From Cepaea nemoralis (Eukaryota; Mollusca; Gastropoda; Stylommatophora; Helicidae), in the NCBI GenBank assembly GCA_014155875.1, contig JACEFZ010012653.1:75001-139000 (forward strand): DNA of 64,000 nt. Direction: 5' to 3'. Shown here in pieces: positions 1 through 10,790 of the stretch (position 1 is its first letter; each line of letters opens with the position of its first letter). The notes below the pieces were generated by a model. That model did not search any database, had not been told where the DNA came from, and worked only from the letters and a program-made list of their open reading frames with translations. The translations under genes were made by a program, and so were the position numbers.

Positions 1-218
1 AATCGTAGAACAAGCCTATCTATTCTGTGTGTGCAAGACAGCGGTGTAACATCCCGAGGGGCCGTATTTTCATCTGATTAGATGAGTATTTTTTCACTAT
101 TTTGATAATCACAATTAACAAACGCATCTTACTTTTCAGTGAGTGATTGTGAATGTGTGACACTTATTAATTGTAAAATTATTTATATACCAGTTGTGTA
201 AGAACATAAAGCCATACA

Positions 219-1560
219 ATGTCAACATTAAGTGAAGTGTATCCAAGCTGGCAAAGAACTAGGCCATAGCGGGGAGAAATTAGAAAAATGGGCAGAACAG
301 AAATACAAAGAAGAAATAGAAAGAAAAGCTGCAGTAGAAAGAGATGAACGAGCACTTGAAAGACAGCATCAGAAAAAGATGAGAGAGTTAGAGGAAGCCA
401 CCAAGCAAAAACAAATAGAAGTAGACTCACAAACAAAGTTAAGAATGAAAGAAATGGAAGTTGACTCACACATTCCGATAGCCTCCACTAAACAGAAGAG
501 TCAGGAAGAGCAGAATAAATTTTCTAAATATAAAGGGATCATCAAACCCTTCAGTCAAGTGGATTCCATTTCAGCCTGGACCGAGAATATCGAGTTCCAG
601 CTCAAATTTCAAGAAATCCCGTTGGAAGATTGGGCCATGATTTATATGAGAAATCTCTCTCGGGAGCCCTTAAAAGTTATTGAGTCTATACCAACAGAAT
701 TAAGAAACAACTACCAATATATTCATGACAGAATTATGCAGCATTTTCTACTCAATGCTCCTGGATATCAGATCCAGTACTCACAAATTAAACCAAAACC
801 GAACGAAACATTCATAGATTATGTATCTAATGTTCAAAGTGTATTCAGTAAATAGGCTTAAGGCAGCGAAAGTAGGGAAGAATTTTGACAAAGTTACAGG
901 ACTTAATGGTTATGGATAAAGTGATATCCACAGTTCCAACTCACTTTGCTAAGTTCCTTCAACAAGCAGACATTGAATCTCTAGAACAGTTGGAGAAACG
1001 TGGTTCGGCTTATTTCTCTTCGAACCGAGATATGTTTAAGTCATCTATACATGATTCTGAAATTACAGCGTTTGCTAAGAACCAACCAAACAGATCTTTC
1101 AACCAAAAATCTTACCAGAAGAAAGATAAACCATACCAAAAGCCACCACAATGAGGATACTGCCATTTATATCACCAACAATATTCTATGTGTGATAAAA
1201 ATCCGTCATACCCTGCACATCTCGAAATGATGATCAAAAAGCAGGAAAACAAAAAGAATTCATATAAACGTGCAGTGAAATGTTTTTTTTTTTTTTGTTC
1301 GTCGTATGGACATTATAGTTCTAAGTGTTTGGGTAGGCAAAGAATGAAGGCCAGCAACGCTGTGCTCATTGATACATCTTCCGATAGTGGCAGTGAAACG
1401 GAGTGCGAAAATGAAAATGTATTACCATTCAATGAGTGTGAAAGTGTGGCTGTTGTTACTGATATTTTAAACTTCGATAGATGTGATACTTGTCACCAGT
1501 TTCATACGGACGGTAAACTCAAATGTGGTCACATTGTACCATTTTCTAATGAAGATGCAA
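219..1560 (+). pseudogene. gag: gag polyprotein remnant, copy 1
   Basis: Gag normally forms the particle and binds the element RNA. The ATG at 219 aligns with the copy 2 gag start, but one extra base near 235 shifts the frame into the open stretch from 232. The N-terminal third is a charged coiled coil rich in K, E and Q. More frameshifts occur near 853-900. A TGA at 1152-1154 replaces a cysteine codon of the first Cys/His cluster. The classic zinc knuckle C-x2-C-x4-H-x4-C at about 1278-1330 is altered because a T run has lengthened the first spacing to four phenylalanines. A third Cys/His cluster ending CGH follows at about 1490-1535. Not functional as it stands. Confidence 0.85.
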
Positions 1561-2174
1561 ATTCAGCTTTAGCCTCCAGAGGCAATTTAAAGTTCCACGA
1601 TGCACTGGTCAATGAATATCCATGCCAATGTTTACTTGATAGTGGGAGTACTTTAATCGTGGTAAGGAAAGAACTAGTTAACCCAGAGGATTATACGGGC
1701 GATTTTGTTAAATGCCGCACTTTTTCTGGTAATATTGAGACATACCCGCTGGCAAAAGTCCGTATAAACACCCCGTTCCTTTCCGGCACATTTACGTGCG
1801 CGATTTTACAAAACCCCTGTACTGACCTCATTTTAGGGTGCCTACCAGGGTTAAGACACTGCACTGATGACGAAATATTAGCCTGGAAACAAACTAACAC
1901 GGCTAATGCAGTAACTAGGTCAGAGACCCAAACACATCAGAATGACCTACAAGATGAGATGCTACAGTTATTAACACCTAGCGGTACTATTGACAATACC
2001 ACCCGACAAGACTTTATCGAGGCACAACGCGCCGATCCAACCAGTGCACCTTATTTTAAATTATTAGGTGAGAAGGCCAAATTAACCAAAAATGCCTCTT
2101 GGTATTCAACTGCATATGCGATATTACGTATACACCCAATAACCATGAAATTCAGCAGACGGTGCTACCTTTGA
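1560..2174 (+). pseudogene. pol: retropepsin-like protease domain, copy 1
   Basis: The frame is continuous with the gag zinc-knuckle region (1188-2174), so gag and protease are fused here without a frameshift. The active-site motif LLDSGSTL sits at about 1634-1657, followed by a short protease fold region (PEDYTG, FSGNIETYPLAK, LILG). The sequence after it, up to NASWY, is a linker before the integrase zinc domain. The frame is lost around 2100-2170, where the next domain moves to another phase. Assignment rests on the D-S-G motif, its position after the zinc knuckle and close similarity to copy 2. Confidence 0.75.
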
Positions 2175-2926
2175 AACATCGACAAAACGTGTTAAAGATT
2201 GCACACGATTCACCGTTTGCTGGACATTTGGCTTATGACAAAACTAGAGCCAGAATTTTAGCACATTTCTATTGGCCTAAGTTTTGTAACGAAATCAAAT
2301 CTTTTTGTTGGTCATGTACCATTTGCCAACATTTAGTGAGAAAGGGAAAGCATGTAACAGCTGAAGTCCAACCTTCAACACTGGCCTCCAGACCGTTTGA
2401 AAGTGTAGCGGTGGATATTGTTGGACCCCTGAATCAGGTGTCGAACAAAGGAAACCGGTTCATACTAACCCTCGTGGATCTCTGTACGAGGTGGGTCGAG
2501 GCGGTGGCCCTAAAATATATTACCTCCAAAGATGTAGCTAATGTATTTTTACATCTATTTTCTCGATTCGGATTTTCTCGAACCATTCTATCGGATCGAG
2601 GAACTCAGTTTATATCGGCTGCTTCGCAAGCCCTTACAAAATTATTAGGAATTAAACAACATTTCACAACTGCCTACCACAATGCCAGCAATGGAATCAT
2701 AGAAAAGATTAACGGGGACCTAAAACACATGCTGGCAAAGGTAACAGCAGAGAACCCAGCTGATTGGGATACTCTATTACCAACGGTGCTGTTTGCCTAT
2801 CGAGAAATTCCGCACTCAAGTACGGGTTTCTCGCCATTTGAGTTAGTTTATGGGGCGAACCATCGTGGACCCCTTACGATTTACCATCAGTTAATCACTA
2901 GTACAGTAGATAGTCCAACCCAGTAA
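2099..2926 (+). pseudogene. pol: integrase (HHCC zinc domain and DD35E core), copy 1
   Basis: This is the only copy of the three that keeps a full integrase core. The N-terminal zinc domain shows H..H then C-x2-C (SCTIC). The catalytic triad is D in VAVDIVGPL, D in ILSDRGTQF, and E in NGIIEKING, with 35 residues between the second D and the E. A GFSPFELVYG motif ends the core. Integrase inserts the cDNA copy into host DNA. It lies between protease and reverse transcriptase, which is unusual for gypsy elements. The frame stops at 2924-2926 through a frameshift; the C-terminal part continues at 2938 in another phase. Confidence 0.88.
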
Positions 2927-2937
2927 CACCGTACGAG

Positions 2938-3555
2938 ATGGTAACAGAGACACGCGATAAAATTATGAAGGCGTGTGTATTAGCCAAATCATCTTTGGAG
3001 CGAAAAGGCCAGATCTACCGCCATTATGCCAATAAGGGTGCCAAAACCCTACACCTTGAACCCAATCAAGAGGTGCTACTTTTACTACCAGATAAACGTA
3101 ACCTATTATTAACTTCATGGCAAGGGTCATTCAAAGGGGTACGAAAGATATCAGATGTCGATTATGAAATATCGATAAACCAAAAATTAAAGATATTTCA
3201 TATCAACATGCTGAAGCCTTACTTCTCACGACAAGAACCGATGACAGACGAACAGAATGCACCTACACCAAACATCACGACGACAGACGTACATAACGCA
3301 ACTACACTAGTTAGGGCGACAGAAGACGACGACATCGCAAATACACCTAGTCAGGAAACAGAACACACAGGTTGTACAACCACAGTACTCAATCAGATAG
3401 ACTACGATGACATGGAACTACCAGTCCCAACAGTAGACACGACTGGGACAATCGACAGTATACGGATAGAACCGAAACTCACAGACGAGCAAAGACGACA
3501 AATAATAGATCTAGTAATTGAATACAGAGACATTTTTTTCCGACATTCCAGGTAG
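2938..3555 (+). pseudogene. pol: integrase C-terminal part, acidic linker and start of RT, copy 1
   Basis: The stretch starts in the integrase C-terminal domain (LEPNQEVLLLLPDK, SWQGSF, LKIFHINMLKPYF), an SH3/GPY-F-like module usual in gypsy integrases. A Thr/Asp/Glu-rich, poorly conserved linker of about 90 residues follows, then LTDEQRRQIIDLV and EYRDIFF, which is the usual lead-in to a gypsy reverse transcriptase. A T-run indel around 3535 breaks the frame. In copies 2 and 3 the integrase core before this point is deleted, so this segment marks the right border of those deletions. Confidence 0.8.
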
Positions 3556-4371
3556 GACTGACAGGATCGAACACTCCATTATTCTGACTGATAACACCCT
3601 ATCAAATGCCGACCTTATTCCATCCCGTTAAGTTACAGGGAAAATCTCGACAAGGAACTCCTAAATCTTGAGTCGAGTGGAATAATCCAAAAGTCGCAGT
3701 CAGAATACTCTTTTCCTATCGTCCTTGTGAAGAAAAAGGACTCTACAATTCGCCTCTGTGTCGATTATCGCAAGTTAAATAATGTTACCAAAGTCGACGC
3801 AGAGCCAATCCCATCATGTGAGGATCTGATTCTTATATGTCAACCTCTCGAATTTTTTCTAAACTTGACCTAACTAAGGGATACTGGCAAGTCCCAATGC
3901 ATCCACTTTCGATCCATCTAACTGCATTCTCAACACCTTTAGGTCTTTATGAGTGGCGATTCCTTCCTTTTGGCCTTCGTAATGCTCCAGCTACTTTTGT
4001 CGGACTCATCAGAGACCTTCTTCATGGAGTAACGAATACTGAAACGTACATTGACGATATTTGTGTTCATACTGCAGACTGGACATCACACTTACAGAAA
4101 CTGCGACACGTCTTCGATAGATTGAGATTATTCGGTCTTACTGTAAAGCCAACCAAAGTTGAGTTGGGGATTGGAAGAAATTGATTTCCTTGGCCATACG
4201 ATCACCAGAGGCCAACTTAAGACAGATGATAAAATTGTCACCAAAATTTTGAACTTAACTATGCCAACGACCAAGAAGCAGGTCAGAAGCTTGCTTGGTC
4301 TAGTGAATTACTACAACAAGTTTATACCCAATTTAGCTGAGATCACCAGCGTTTTTTTTCTAATGTTTTGA
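3556..4371 (+). pseudogene. pol: reverse transcriptase domain, copy 1 (frameshifted)
   Basis: Gypsy-type RT. The first part (3556-3836) is readable only piecewise because of several indels. From 3837 the fingers/palm read KLDLTKGYWQVP, LPFGLRNAPATF and the catalytic TYIDDICVHT (YIDD at about 4048-4060). A frameshift near 4170 is followed by DFLGHTI and SLLGLVNYYNKF, typical of the thumb and connection of Ty3/gypsy RTs. A T run at 4351-4358 causes the last break. Compared with copy 2 the domain is full length but dead. Confidence 0.88.
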
Positions 4372-4913
4372 AAGCATCTGTGAAATTAAATGTACAAGAT
4401 GCAGAGTTAATTGATGCATTATCAAAATTAAAAAGTATGTTCAGCGTTGTACCAATCTTGCGCTTGCCTAATCCAAATCTTACGTATTTCCTTCGTACAG
4501 ACTCAAGTGCTATATCCATCGCTGACGTTTTAGGCCAGTTCCATGAGGGAATCTTTCACCCAATCATGTATGTAAGCCGCAAAATTACCCCTGCTGAATC
4601 GAGGTATTCAATCTGTGAGTTAGAAGCTTTAAGCGTCATCTATTGTATTCGTAAGCTTCATAGATTCTTAGCGGGTACTCAGTTTGTCATTGAAACTGAC
4701 AATTCACCGCTTACAGTGATGCAGTCTGGAGTCCACCGTAATAACAGGATCTACAGATGGTCGTTGATCCTGCAAAATTATTCGTTCACTATAAAGCATA
4801 TCAAGGGGAACATGAACTTGCTGGCAGACACACTTAGCAGACCTTCTCAGATCGAGATACCTGAGGTACGAGAAGAGAGCGATCCGACATCACCAAAGTC
4901 AGTGACACTGTAA
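4368..4913 (+). pseudogene. pol: RNase H domain, copy 1
   Basis: Retroelement RNase H that removes the RNA strand after reverse transcription. Visible motifs are FLRTDSSA (first catalytic D), YSICELEALS (catalytic E), IETDNSPL (second D) and NLLADTLSRP near the end (third D region). It ends with a TAA at 4911-4913. It is in frame throughout and is the last coding piece of the element; no envelope-like frame follows. Confidence 0.85.
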
Positions 4914-6744
4914 ATAACTAGTGCCCTATATGGTGAATACAGACACTGTAGTGCTCTTACCATCGTGAATCGCCTGAACTTGCTTACTATTAACTGTGTC
5001 AGTACGAGTGAAAGTGAACATTATGAAGATGTCTACGCCACCACCATATATGCAACCCATGAGTAGAACGATATTTCAACGTTACCCAGGATGAGAGCGT
5101 ATATATCAGACTTTGTCTATATGAACTCTATTTTTCAACGAGATTCAACAGAGGACGCTACTCCGACAACACACCTGGATGTAATTAGTTAATTTAGATA
5201 GAGGTAAATTGTATGTGATATGTATAATAACATGTTTTTATAACAGTTGCATATAACATCGTATTTTGTAGTTACAATAGAATGTAGAACCACCCATATA
5301 ACCTTATTAATAACATTCAATAGTTAAAAATTCATTTACACTTAGTTAGAAACTCATTTAGGTTAACTCTTACATCATACTTTTCAACGTAGGAAACATA
5401 ACTTTAGTTTATCTTCATTTAAACACGTTGTGTTAGAGATTTGGTTAATTAAAACATTACTTAGAAATTAATTCCATCATTTAGAAATATATACCATTCT
5501 ATGTACTAACACACAATAAGGTAACTAACACACTTTTCCCCATTTTGATCATTTAGTTGGATTAGTTCCCTTAGTTAGCGTAGCACAGTACACCAACTTA
5601 GAATAGATTAGCTATATCAATCATTACCCACAGGATTGGTAGTGAACAATCCTCTTAATTATGTATAATTTTGTACAGAAATGACGAGTGCAGAAATAGA
5701 GCACAGTCATTTGGCTTGAAAACCTGTTTAAATTCAGCCAACTATTTATTGTAAATATATATTGTTCATCCATTTTTTTTCTACAACCATATTTTAATGA
5801 CAGAACAGGTATTTTAAAACCTCTGTGGAATGAAAGAGGAATGAAAGATGTATGAATGAGAGTGAGAGAATGAAATAAATACAGAGCAGTGAGACATGTT
5901 GCGGATCTTTTTCGCCACACAATACGAGTTTTTGTAATTCGTCTGTGTCAATGTGTGTAAGACAATGTGTTGTTCAATTTTTTATCTGTGTAGTTGCCAT
6001 ACTTAGATGATAGAGATAGGAAACATATTTTGAGCATCCTAAATCGGGAGAGTAGTCATAAATCAGCCTTACACACTCGTTTGTGACTACAATAAACCGC
6101 TTTACGGCGCTCGAAAGAGTACATACACGTAAATTATAGACACATACACATATTGGTAAGTTAAATACACATTAGTTTAATACAAACACGCAACCAACCA
6201 GGAAAACTAACACATAAAGATGCATACACCATTACTTGCAAAGGGATATAACTACTCTAAACAGGGGACACAACAAAATCTCGAAAACCTAAGTGTAACA
6301 CTGGAATATTTCTTCACAAGCGGAAGCTAAAAAGGTGAACATTAGCACATAAAGCATGTATACTAGTTGGAGTAAATATTATATGGGAGCATGAATATTA
6401 TTCATGTATTGTACTCGTAACAGGGACAATTTGTATGGGTTGTCAGTTATATTGACAATTTGAGGACAGGTCTAAAAGACATTGGTTCCGGATCAAACAA
6501 CTCCCAAGAAGTATAATGTTAGTATGAGCACGGACTCTAGCCAACTGTACTAGTGTGGTGTGGTAATCAATTAGCCAAGTGAAGTAGTACAACAGTGTGA
6601 CGAGGGAAAGGAGAGATCTTGTCCTATGCCCAGAACAGAGTTAGAAAACTCATGCAGCCTTTGACAAAATTAGACAGCCCTAATTTTTTTGTTGAGATTA
6701 CTACTTGTGTTACACCCACAACTTAAAAGTTTGTAACACAACAC
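4914..6744 (+). other. long 3' noncoding block of copy 1
   Basis: A 1.83-kb A/T-rich stretch lies between the RNase H stop and the polypurine tract. I see no credible open frame; the only frames are short or antisense. It is nevertheless related in sequence and order to 20142-22059 of copy 2. Examples are AATAAACCGCTTTACGGCGC near 6090 against the same block near 21367, and the CAAGCGGAAGC segment near 6318 against 21592. It is therefore part of the element and not host DNA. Confidence 0.7.
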
Positions 6745-6760
6745 AGAGGGAGGGAGAGCC
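6745..6760 (+). other. polypurine tract of copy 1
   Basis: AGAGGGAGGGAGAGCC lies directly before the TGTCA start of the LTR. This is where plus-strand DNA synthesis is primed in LTR elements. Confidence 0.75.
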
Positions 6761-7444
6761 TGTCAAAGAGCTGCAAATAAGCTAATAGATAAGATAGAAG
6801 TAGAACTATGGAAATAGACCTAGACAGGATAAAGAGAACATAGCTATCTAGGAAATAGGGACAGAAGGGACAGAAGCACGAGTGAGAACTATGAATAGTT
6901 ATCCAACTGGACACACTCGTGTCCTAAAAGGGGACACTGTAAGACGTGAGCTGGAGTTACCCAGAATAGAGTGGGGAAACCCGCATCACGAGAAGTGTCC
7001 ATGAAACACTAGTAACTCTAACCGGTTGACAAGCCACTAACCGCGTGCTGGAACTCCGAGCACGCAAACCAGCTGGCGCACGAAGGGTCAACTGCTCGTG
7101 GCTGGACACGCCACGAAGATCGTCAGACCGGGACTCGACAGCGTAGGAGACAGACTGATGTATTCGCTGTGAATACTTTGTTGCTTAAAAAGGACAGTAG
7201 CAATAGTTATGACTTAGACTTAACTTCGATAGATATTACCATCGATGTCATCTTTCACATAACATCATCACGATATACCATGATGTGTATTACCTATGTG
7301 ATTATCCGCTCACAGAGCTAATGTACAACTAGCTCAGAATAAATTTGTATCATATTTGTATGCTTTTGTACGACGTACGAGTTATCATTTCGTGTGGTAC
7401 AAAAGAGGAATCCTTGTATGCCTGTCAAAGCTGAGTTGCTGACA
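6761..7444 (+). repeat. 3' LTR of copy 1
   Basis: A 684-bp terminal repeat that starts TGTCAAAGAG and ends GTTGCTGACA. Its ends and layout match the copy 2 LTR, and the 3' third (TTATCATTTCGTGTGGTAC) is clearly related. An AATAAA poly(A) signal is at 7338-7343. The partner 5' LTR is outside the window. Confidence 0.85.
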
Positions 7445-7559
7445 ATAACTTGAACAAATAGCATCAATAAAACAGAGGTAAAGACTATAACCATATAAGA
7501 GAATACAGCAGAGATTCATCTAAAAGAATACCCTTTGAAAAAAGTAAAAGACTTCAACT
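7445..7559. other. A-rich spacer
   Basis: Short A-rich stretch between the LTR of copy 1 and the LINE tail. I see nothing recognisable in it. Confidence 0.4.
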
Positions 7560-8388
7560 ACTTCATCATCATCAAGTGCCCTGCCAGCTGGCGTAGGCGT
7601 TCATGGCTCTCCACAGATCTCGGTCTTTAGTGTTCTGGATCAACTCTGCTGATGATATTCCTCCATGCCACCGTCTCAAGTCCAGTCCACATCATTTCTC
7701 TTGGTCTGCCTCTACCTCTCTTCCCCTCGATCTTTCCAGTTGTCACGATGTTCTCCAATGTCTCTCTTCTCATCACATGACCAAAGAAAGATGTTTGTCT
7801 CTTTCTTATTGTTGTATATAATGTTCTAGTTTCATTAGCCTCTTTCAGGCAATCGTTGTTAGTTACTCTGGCAGTCCAAGGAATTCGCAACATTCGTCTC
7901 AAAAACCACATTTCTGTTATTTCTAAGTTCTTCCTAATTTGTTCATTTACATTCCAAGATTCACTGCCATACAGTAAAACTGGTTCTATATAACATTTCA
8001 GCACTCTCTTTCTTACATTCATTGATAGTGACGTACTGGATAAAATACTCTTCATTTTCTAAAATGCGGCTTTTGTTTGCCCTATTCTGCTCTTTATCTC
8101 TGCTGTACATCTTCCATATGATGTTTTAAATGCCAATAGGTATTTAAAATTATCCACTTGGTTATGAATTTTCCCTTCTATTTCTATATCACATTTTGGT
8201 TTTATCATTTGCTTTGATGTCACCATTGTTACTGTTTTCTTGATATTCAAGGAGAGTCCTTTCTTTGCACTCTCTATTACTACAATGTCTAACAATTGTA
8301 CGTCTGTTGCATTATCCGCCACCAATACTGTGTCATCTTCATAGCGTGCATTGTTTATATTATAATCTCCTATTAATATTCCTGGCTC
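7560..8388 (-). mobile_element. RTE-like LINE 3' fragment A
   Basis: A 5'-truncated non-LTR retrotransposon. Read on the minus strand it begins in the RT palm at the YADD-box position, where the motif is YEDDTVLVAD. It continues through SLNIKKTVTMV, then after a frameshift near 8057 through RVLKCYIEPVLLYGSESW, WFLRRMLRIPW and FFGHVMRR to GRGRPREMMW, the usual C-terminal signature of RTE-like elements. It ends at a short (GAT)n tail at about 7562-7575. Frameshift and A-to-E change in the catalytic box show it is inactive. Confidence 0.85.
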
Positions 8389-8954
8389 AAGTACTTAGGA
8401 AGTAAAATATCATCAAATGGCAAATCAGAAGACTAGATCGAAAATAGAAGCAATAAGGCAAACTAATTCATTGGACAAATGACACATATACTGAAGAACA
8501 AACATGTATCAATACTTACTAAGAAAGCACTCTACAGCACAATCTTCATACCAACTCTATGTTACCAATGTCAGACCTGGACAATGACAGAAAAAGAGAA
8601 AAGAAAAATAACAATAACAGAAATGAGATTTCTGAGAAGAATACTCATTGTTTCAAGAAGAGAGAAAATCAGAAATGAAGAAATCCGGACTAAAGTGGGG
8701 GGTAATAGCAGCGTTGGACATTATTAAACGGCGGCAAGTCAAGTGGTTTGGCCATGTAACTAGGTTACCAACTAACAGTATACCACATCAAGAATTGATG
8801 TACAGACCAAATGGAAGCAGAGGAAGAGGCTGACCACGTAAATGATGGACAGAGGGAATTACAGAGTCCATGGGAATCTCGAACATGAAGCCCATGAACG
8901 GGCACTCTCATGCTGTTTATACTTCACCGCGACACCGCAAAGTACAAGAGGAAC
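8389..8954 (+). mobile_element. RTE-like LINE 3' fragment B
   Basis: The plus strand holds a different LINE piece that starts with KYLGSKISSNGK and runs through the RT C-terminal region (IFIPTLCYQCQTW, EMRFLRRI, QVKWFGHVTRLP, RPNGSRGRG). It has several stops and frameshifts. It joins head to head with fragment A at about 8389 and ends in the pentamer array that follows. Confidence 0.75.
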
Positions 8955-9004
8955 AAGATGAGATGAGATGAGACGAGATGAGATGAGATGAGATGAGATG
9001 AGAT
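8955..9004 (+). repeat. (GAGAT)n pentamer tail
   Basis: About ten copies of GAGAT directly follow the LINE B 3' end. This is most simply the LINE's own 3' tail. Confidence 0.75.
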
Positions 9005-9420
9005 TCACACCAATCCTATGTTACCAATGTCGAACCGTGATACATTATAAAAGACGCACTCACACAAAATCAACACCTGCGAGATGAGATGCTTGAGAAG
9101 AGCTGCCAACTTAACTATCCGAGACCGATAAAGAAATAATGTTACCAGACTGCTGGATCCACACCGTGTGCCAAATATATTGAAACGCAGAAGATCAAAT
9201 GGTTCCGACATCTCGTTAGAATGCAACACCGTCAACTACCAGCACTGACCTTACATCAAAGACGATCTGCTCCGAGAGCAAGAAGACGAGATGAAAATGA
9301 ATTGACTACATCAAAGACACTGTACAATCTCACGGAATGATACTATCAGTGGTAGCCATTTTCGTTGGAGCGCCAGTTATTCCTCCCCACGACGCTTGAC
9401 GGCAAAAGTGAAGATGATAC
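9005..9420 (+). mobile_element. RTE-like LINE 3' fragment C
   Basis: Remnant of the RT C-terminal region (PILCYQC at the start, later KRRKIKWFRHLVRMQH in a frame around 9190), followed by a conserved 3' tail around CGACGCTTGACGGCAAAAG. The same tail occurs at 51150-51175 in another copy. It carries frameshifts and stops and is followed immediately by the triplet microsatellite. Confidence 0.7.
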
Positions 9421-9422
9421 TG

Positions 9423-9475
<53 letters not shown>

Positions 9476-9551
9476 GATGATGATGATGACGACGACGACG
9501 GTAATGATGGTGATGGTGATGATAATGATGATGGTAATGATGATGATGGTA

Positions 9552-9621
<70 letters not shown>

Positions 9622-9650
9622 CTATGATTATGATGATGAAGATGATTGTT
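9421..9650 (+). repeat. (ATT)n / (GAT)n microsatellite
   Basis: About 50 bp of ATT triplets pass into interrupted GAT/GAC/GGT and then a clean (GAT)n run. It starts exactly at the 3' tail of LINE fragment C (AAGTGAAGATGAT), so it probably grew from the LINE tail. The Asp, Ile and Met homopolymer frames over it are not genes. Confidence 0.85.
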
Positions 9651-10244
9651 AGGGTAATGATAGTTTGCTGCATCTCGTCAGGTGCTTACTGCAGAATTAT
9701 ATATCATATGAATTGAATGCGTTAATTATGCTGTGGTTGAAAGACTAAGAATTATTTGTATATAAAGTATCTGACTATGTCAGTCAATCAAGAGTAGCTA
9801 GACTAATCAAGTAAGGCTTTCAATGTTTACTCTTTTCTTTCCATGTTGTAGTAACAACGTCAGATTTTTGCCATGGTTGAAGACGTAACGAATTCAAATC
9901 TTCTAAATAGAGGCGACGCAACAGAAGATAATGAGACGTAAGTACCTACTTCTTCCGATCTGTTAAGATTATGTGTTAACTCTTAAAGCTAGCTCCCAAA
10001 TCCTCATTTGCAGGCTCCATTTTTAAAAGTCTGTTTTAGTTTGTGTTTGTATTTGTTCACTCGCTTTGAATTTGAGCGTTGTTCACATGAACTGATATTT
10101 GTGTGTGGGATAGCTTGCCTTATTACCAGTGTCCCTGGCCATTAGGTGAGCCTACTGACGTGCTTATAATTTACGTCTCCAAGTCAAGGATGAGAAGTCA
10201 ACAGTTTAATCTAATCAACCGGTGAAGAATTTGAGGCATAGGGA
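9651..10244. other. no gene recognised
   Basis: Unassigned sequence. The only structure I see is a roughly 48-bp segment at 9667-9714 that recurs in inverted orientation at 13436-13482. Confidence 0.4.
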
Positions 10245-10790
10245 CTGTGAGAATTGTGCCCAGCTTATTCTGCTGGCGAACAGGCGGACAGACTAGCTGG
10301 GTCCGCACTACTGGTTGAGGTAATGGATTATTATAAGTCAGACGTGGGCGGAGGCTTTGGGATTATGCATATATTTTTTTTTTCATATCCTATTTACAGG
10401 ACATCGCTATCAACACCAGCACTGCTGTTGATGATGCCTTGGCAAGTGTTACGTCCAGTAGTTTGTCATTGCTTTCTAAACGACCGGCTCCCATACCAAC
10501 ACGTTATAACACAACGCGACAAGGTCTGCTGCCAAATCGGTCACAGCTACGTTCGCAAGCCTTTGGCTACGAAAACATTATGCATATAGTGGAGTAGAAT
10601 AGATAGATCATCACGACCTGGAGAGTATGATGCCTCAGGATATGGCCGACACTCAAAACTTCAAGGAAAGACCATAATCAGACTGCCAAGGGTACCACTA
10701 ATGTTGGGACTCTTCGCTGGCTGTTGAAGATTAGGACGGAGAAAGTATCCGAATGTCTCAAGTTCTATTGTGTCGATTCTTGACGTGATT
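10245..10790 (+). mobile_element. RNase H-bearing LINE fragment, interrupted by a SINE
   Basis: The plus-strand translation EQADRLAGSALL near 10271-10310 matches the end of the RNase H domain in the LINE at 24847-25719 (NEQADRLAGNAPL). After the SINE the similarity resumes (SKLQGKT around 10652, then the block around CGCTGGCTGTTGAAGATT) and runs to about 10785. Frameshifts are present. The piece is split by the SINE at 10374-10576. Confidence 0.65.
10374..10576 (-). mobile_element. tRNA-derived SINE, family 1, copy i
   Basis: Flanked by a perfect 12-bp duplication, ATTATGCATATA, at 10362-10373 and 10577-10588. On the minus strand the element ends in the block GTCCTGTAAATAGGATATG and a poly(A) tail. 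It carries the family core (GAGCCGGTCGTTTAGAAAGC, then ACAAACTACTGGACGTAA). The 5' head is diverged compared with the other three copies. It interrupts a LINE fragment, so it is younger than that LINE. Confidence 0.88.

Larger units (their letters stand above)
1..7444 (+). mobile_element. Gmr1-like Ty3/gypsy LTR retrotransposon, copy 1 (5' end outside window, degenerate)
   Basis: The window opens inside the 5' leader of an LTR retrotransposon. The 1-218 segment resembles the leader of copy 2 just before its gag ATG. Domains follow in the order gag with zinc knuckle, aspartic protease, HHCC plus DD35E integrase, gypsy-type reverse transcriptase and RNase H, then a 1.8-kb noncoding block, a polypurine tract and a 684-bp LTR starting TGTCA and ending TGACA. 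Integrase ahead of a gypsy-type RT is the arrangement known for Gmr1-like elements. Several frameshifts and a premature stop show this copy is dead. The upstream LTR and left target duplication are not visible; the 5 bp after the LTR are ATAAC. Confidence 0.9.

Noticed and set aside
4914..6760. Envelope-like third gene in copy 1
   Set aside because: No frame of useful length with signal peptide or membrane anchor in copy 1 or copy 2.
9365..9716. Open frames with poly-Asp/Tyr or poly-Ile/Met
   Set aside because: Triplet microsatellite at a LINE tail; no gene context.
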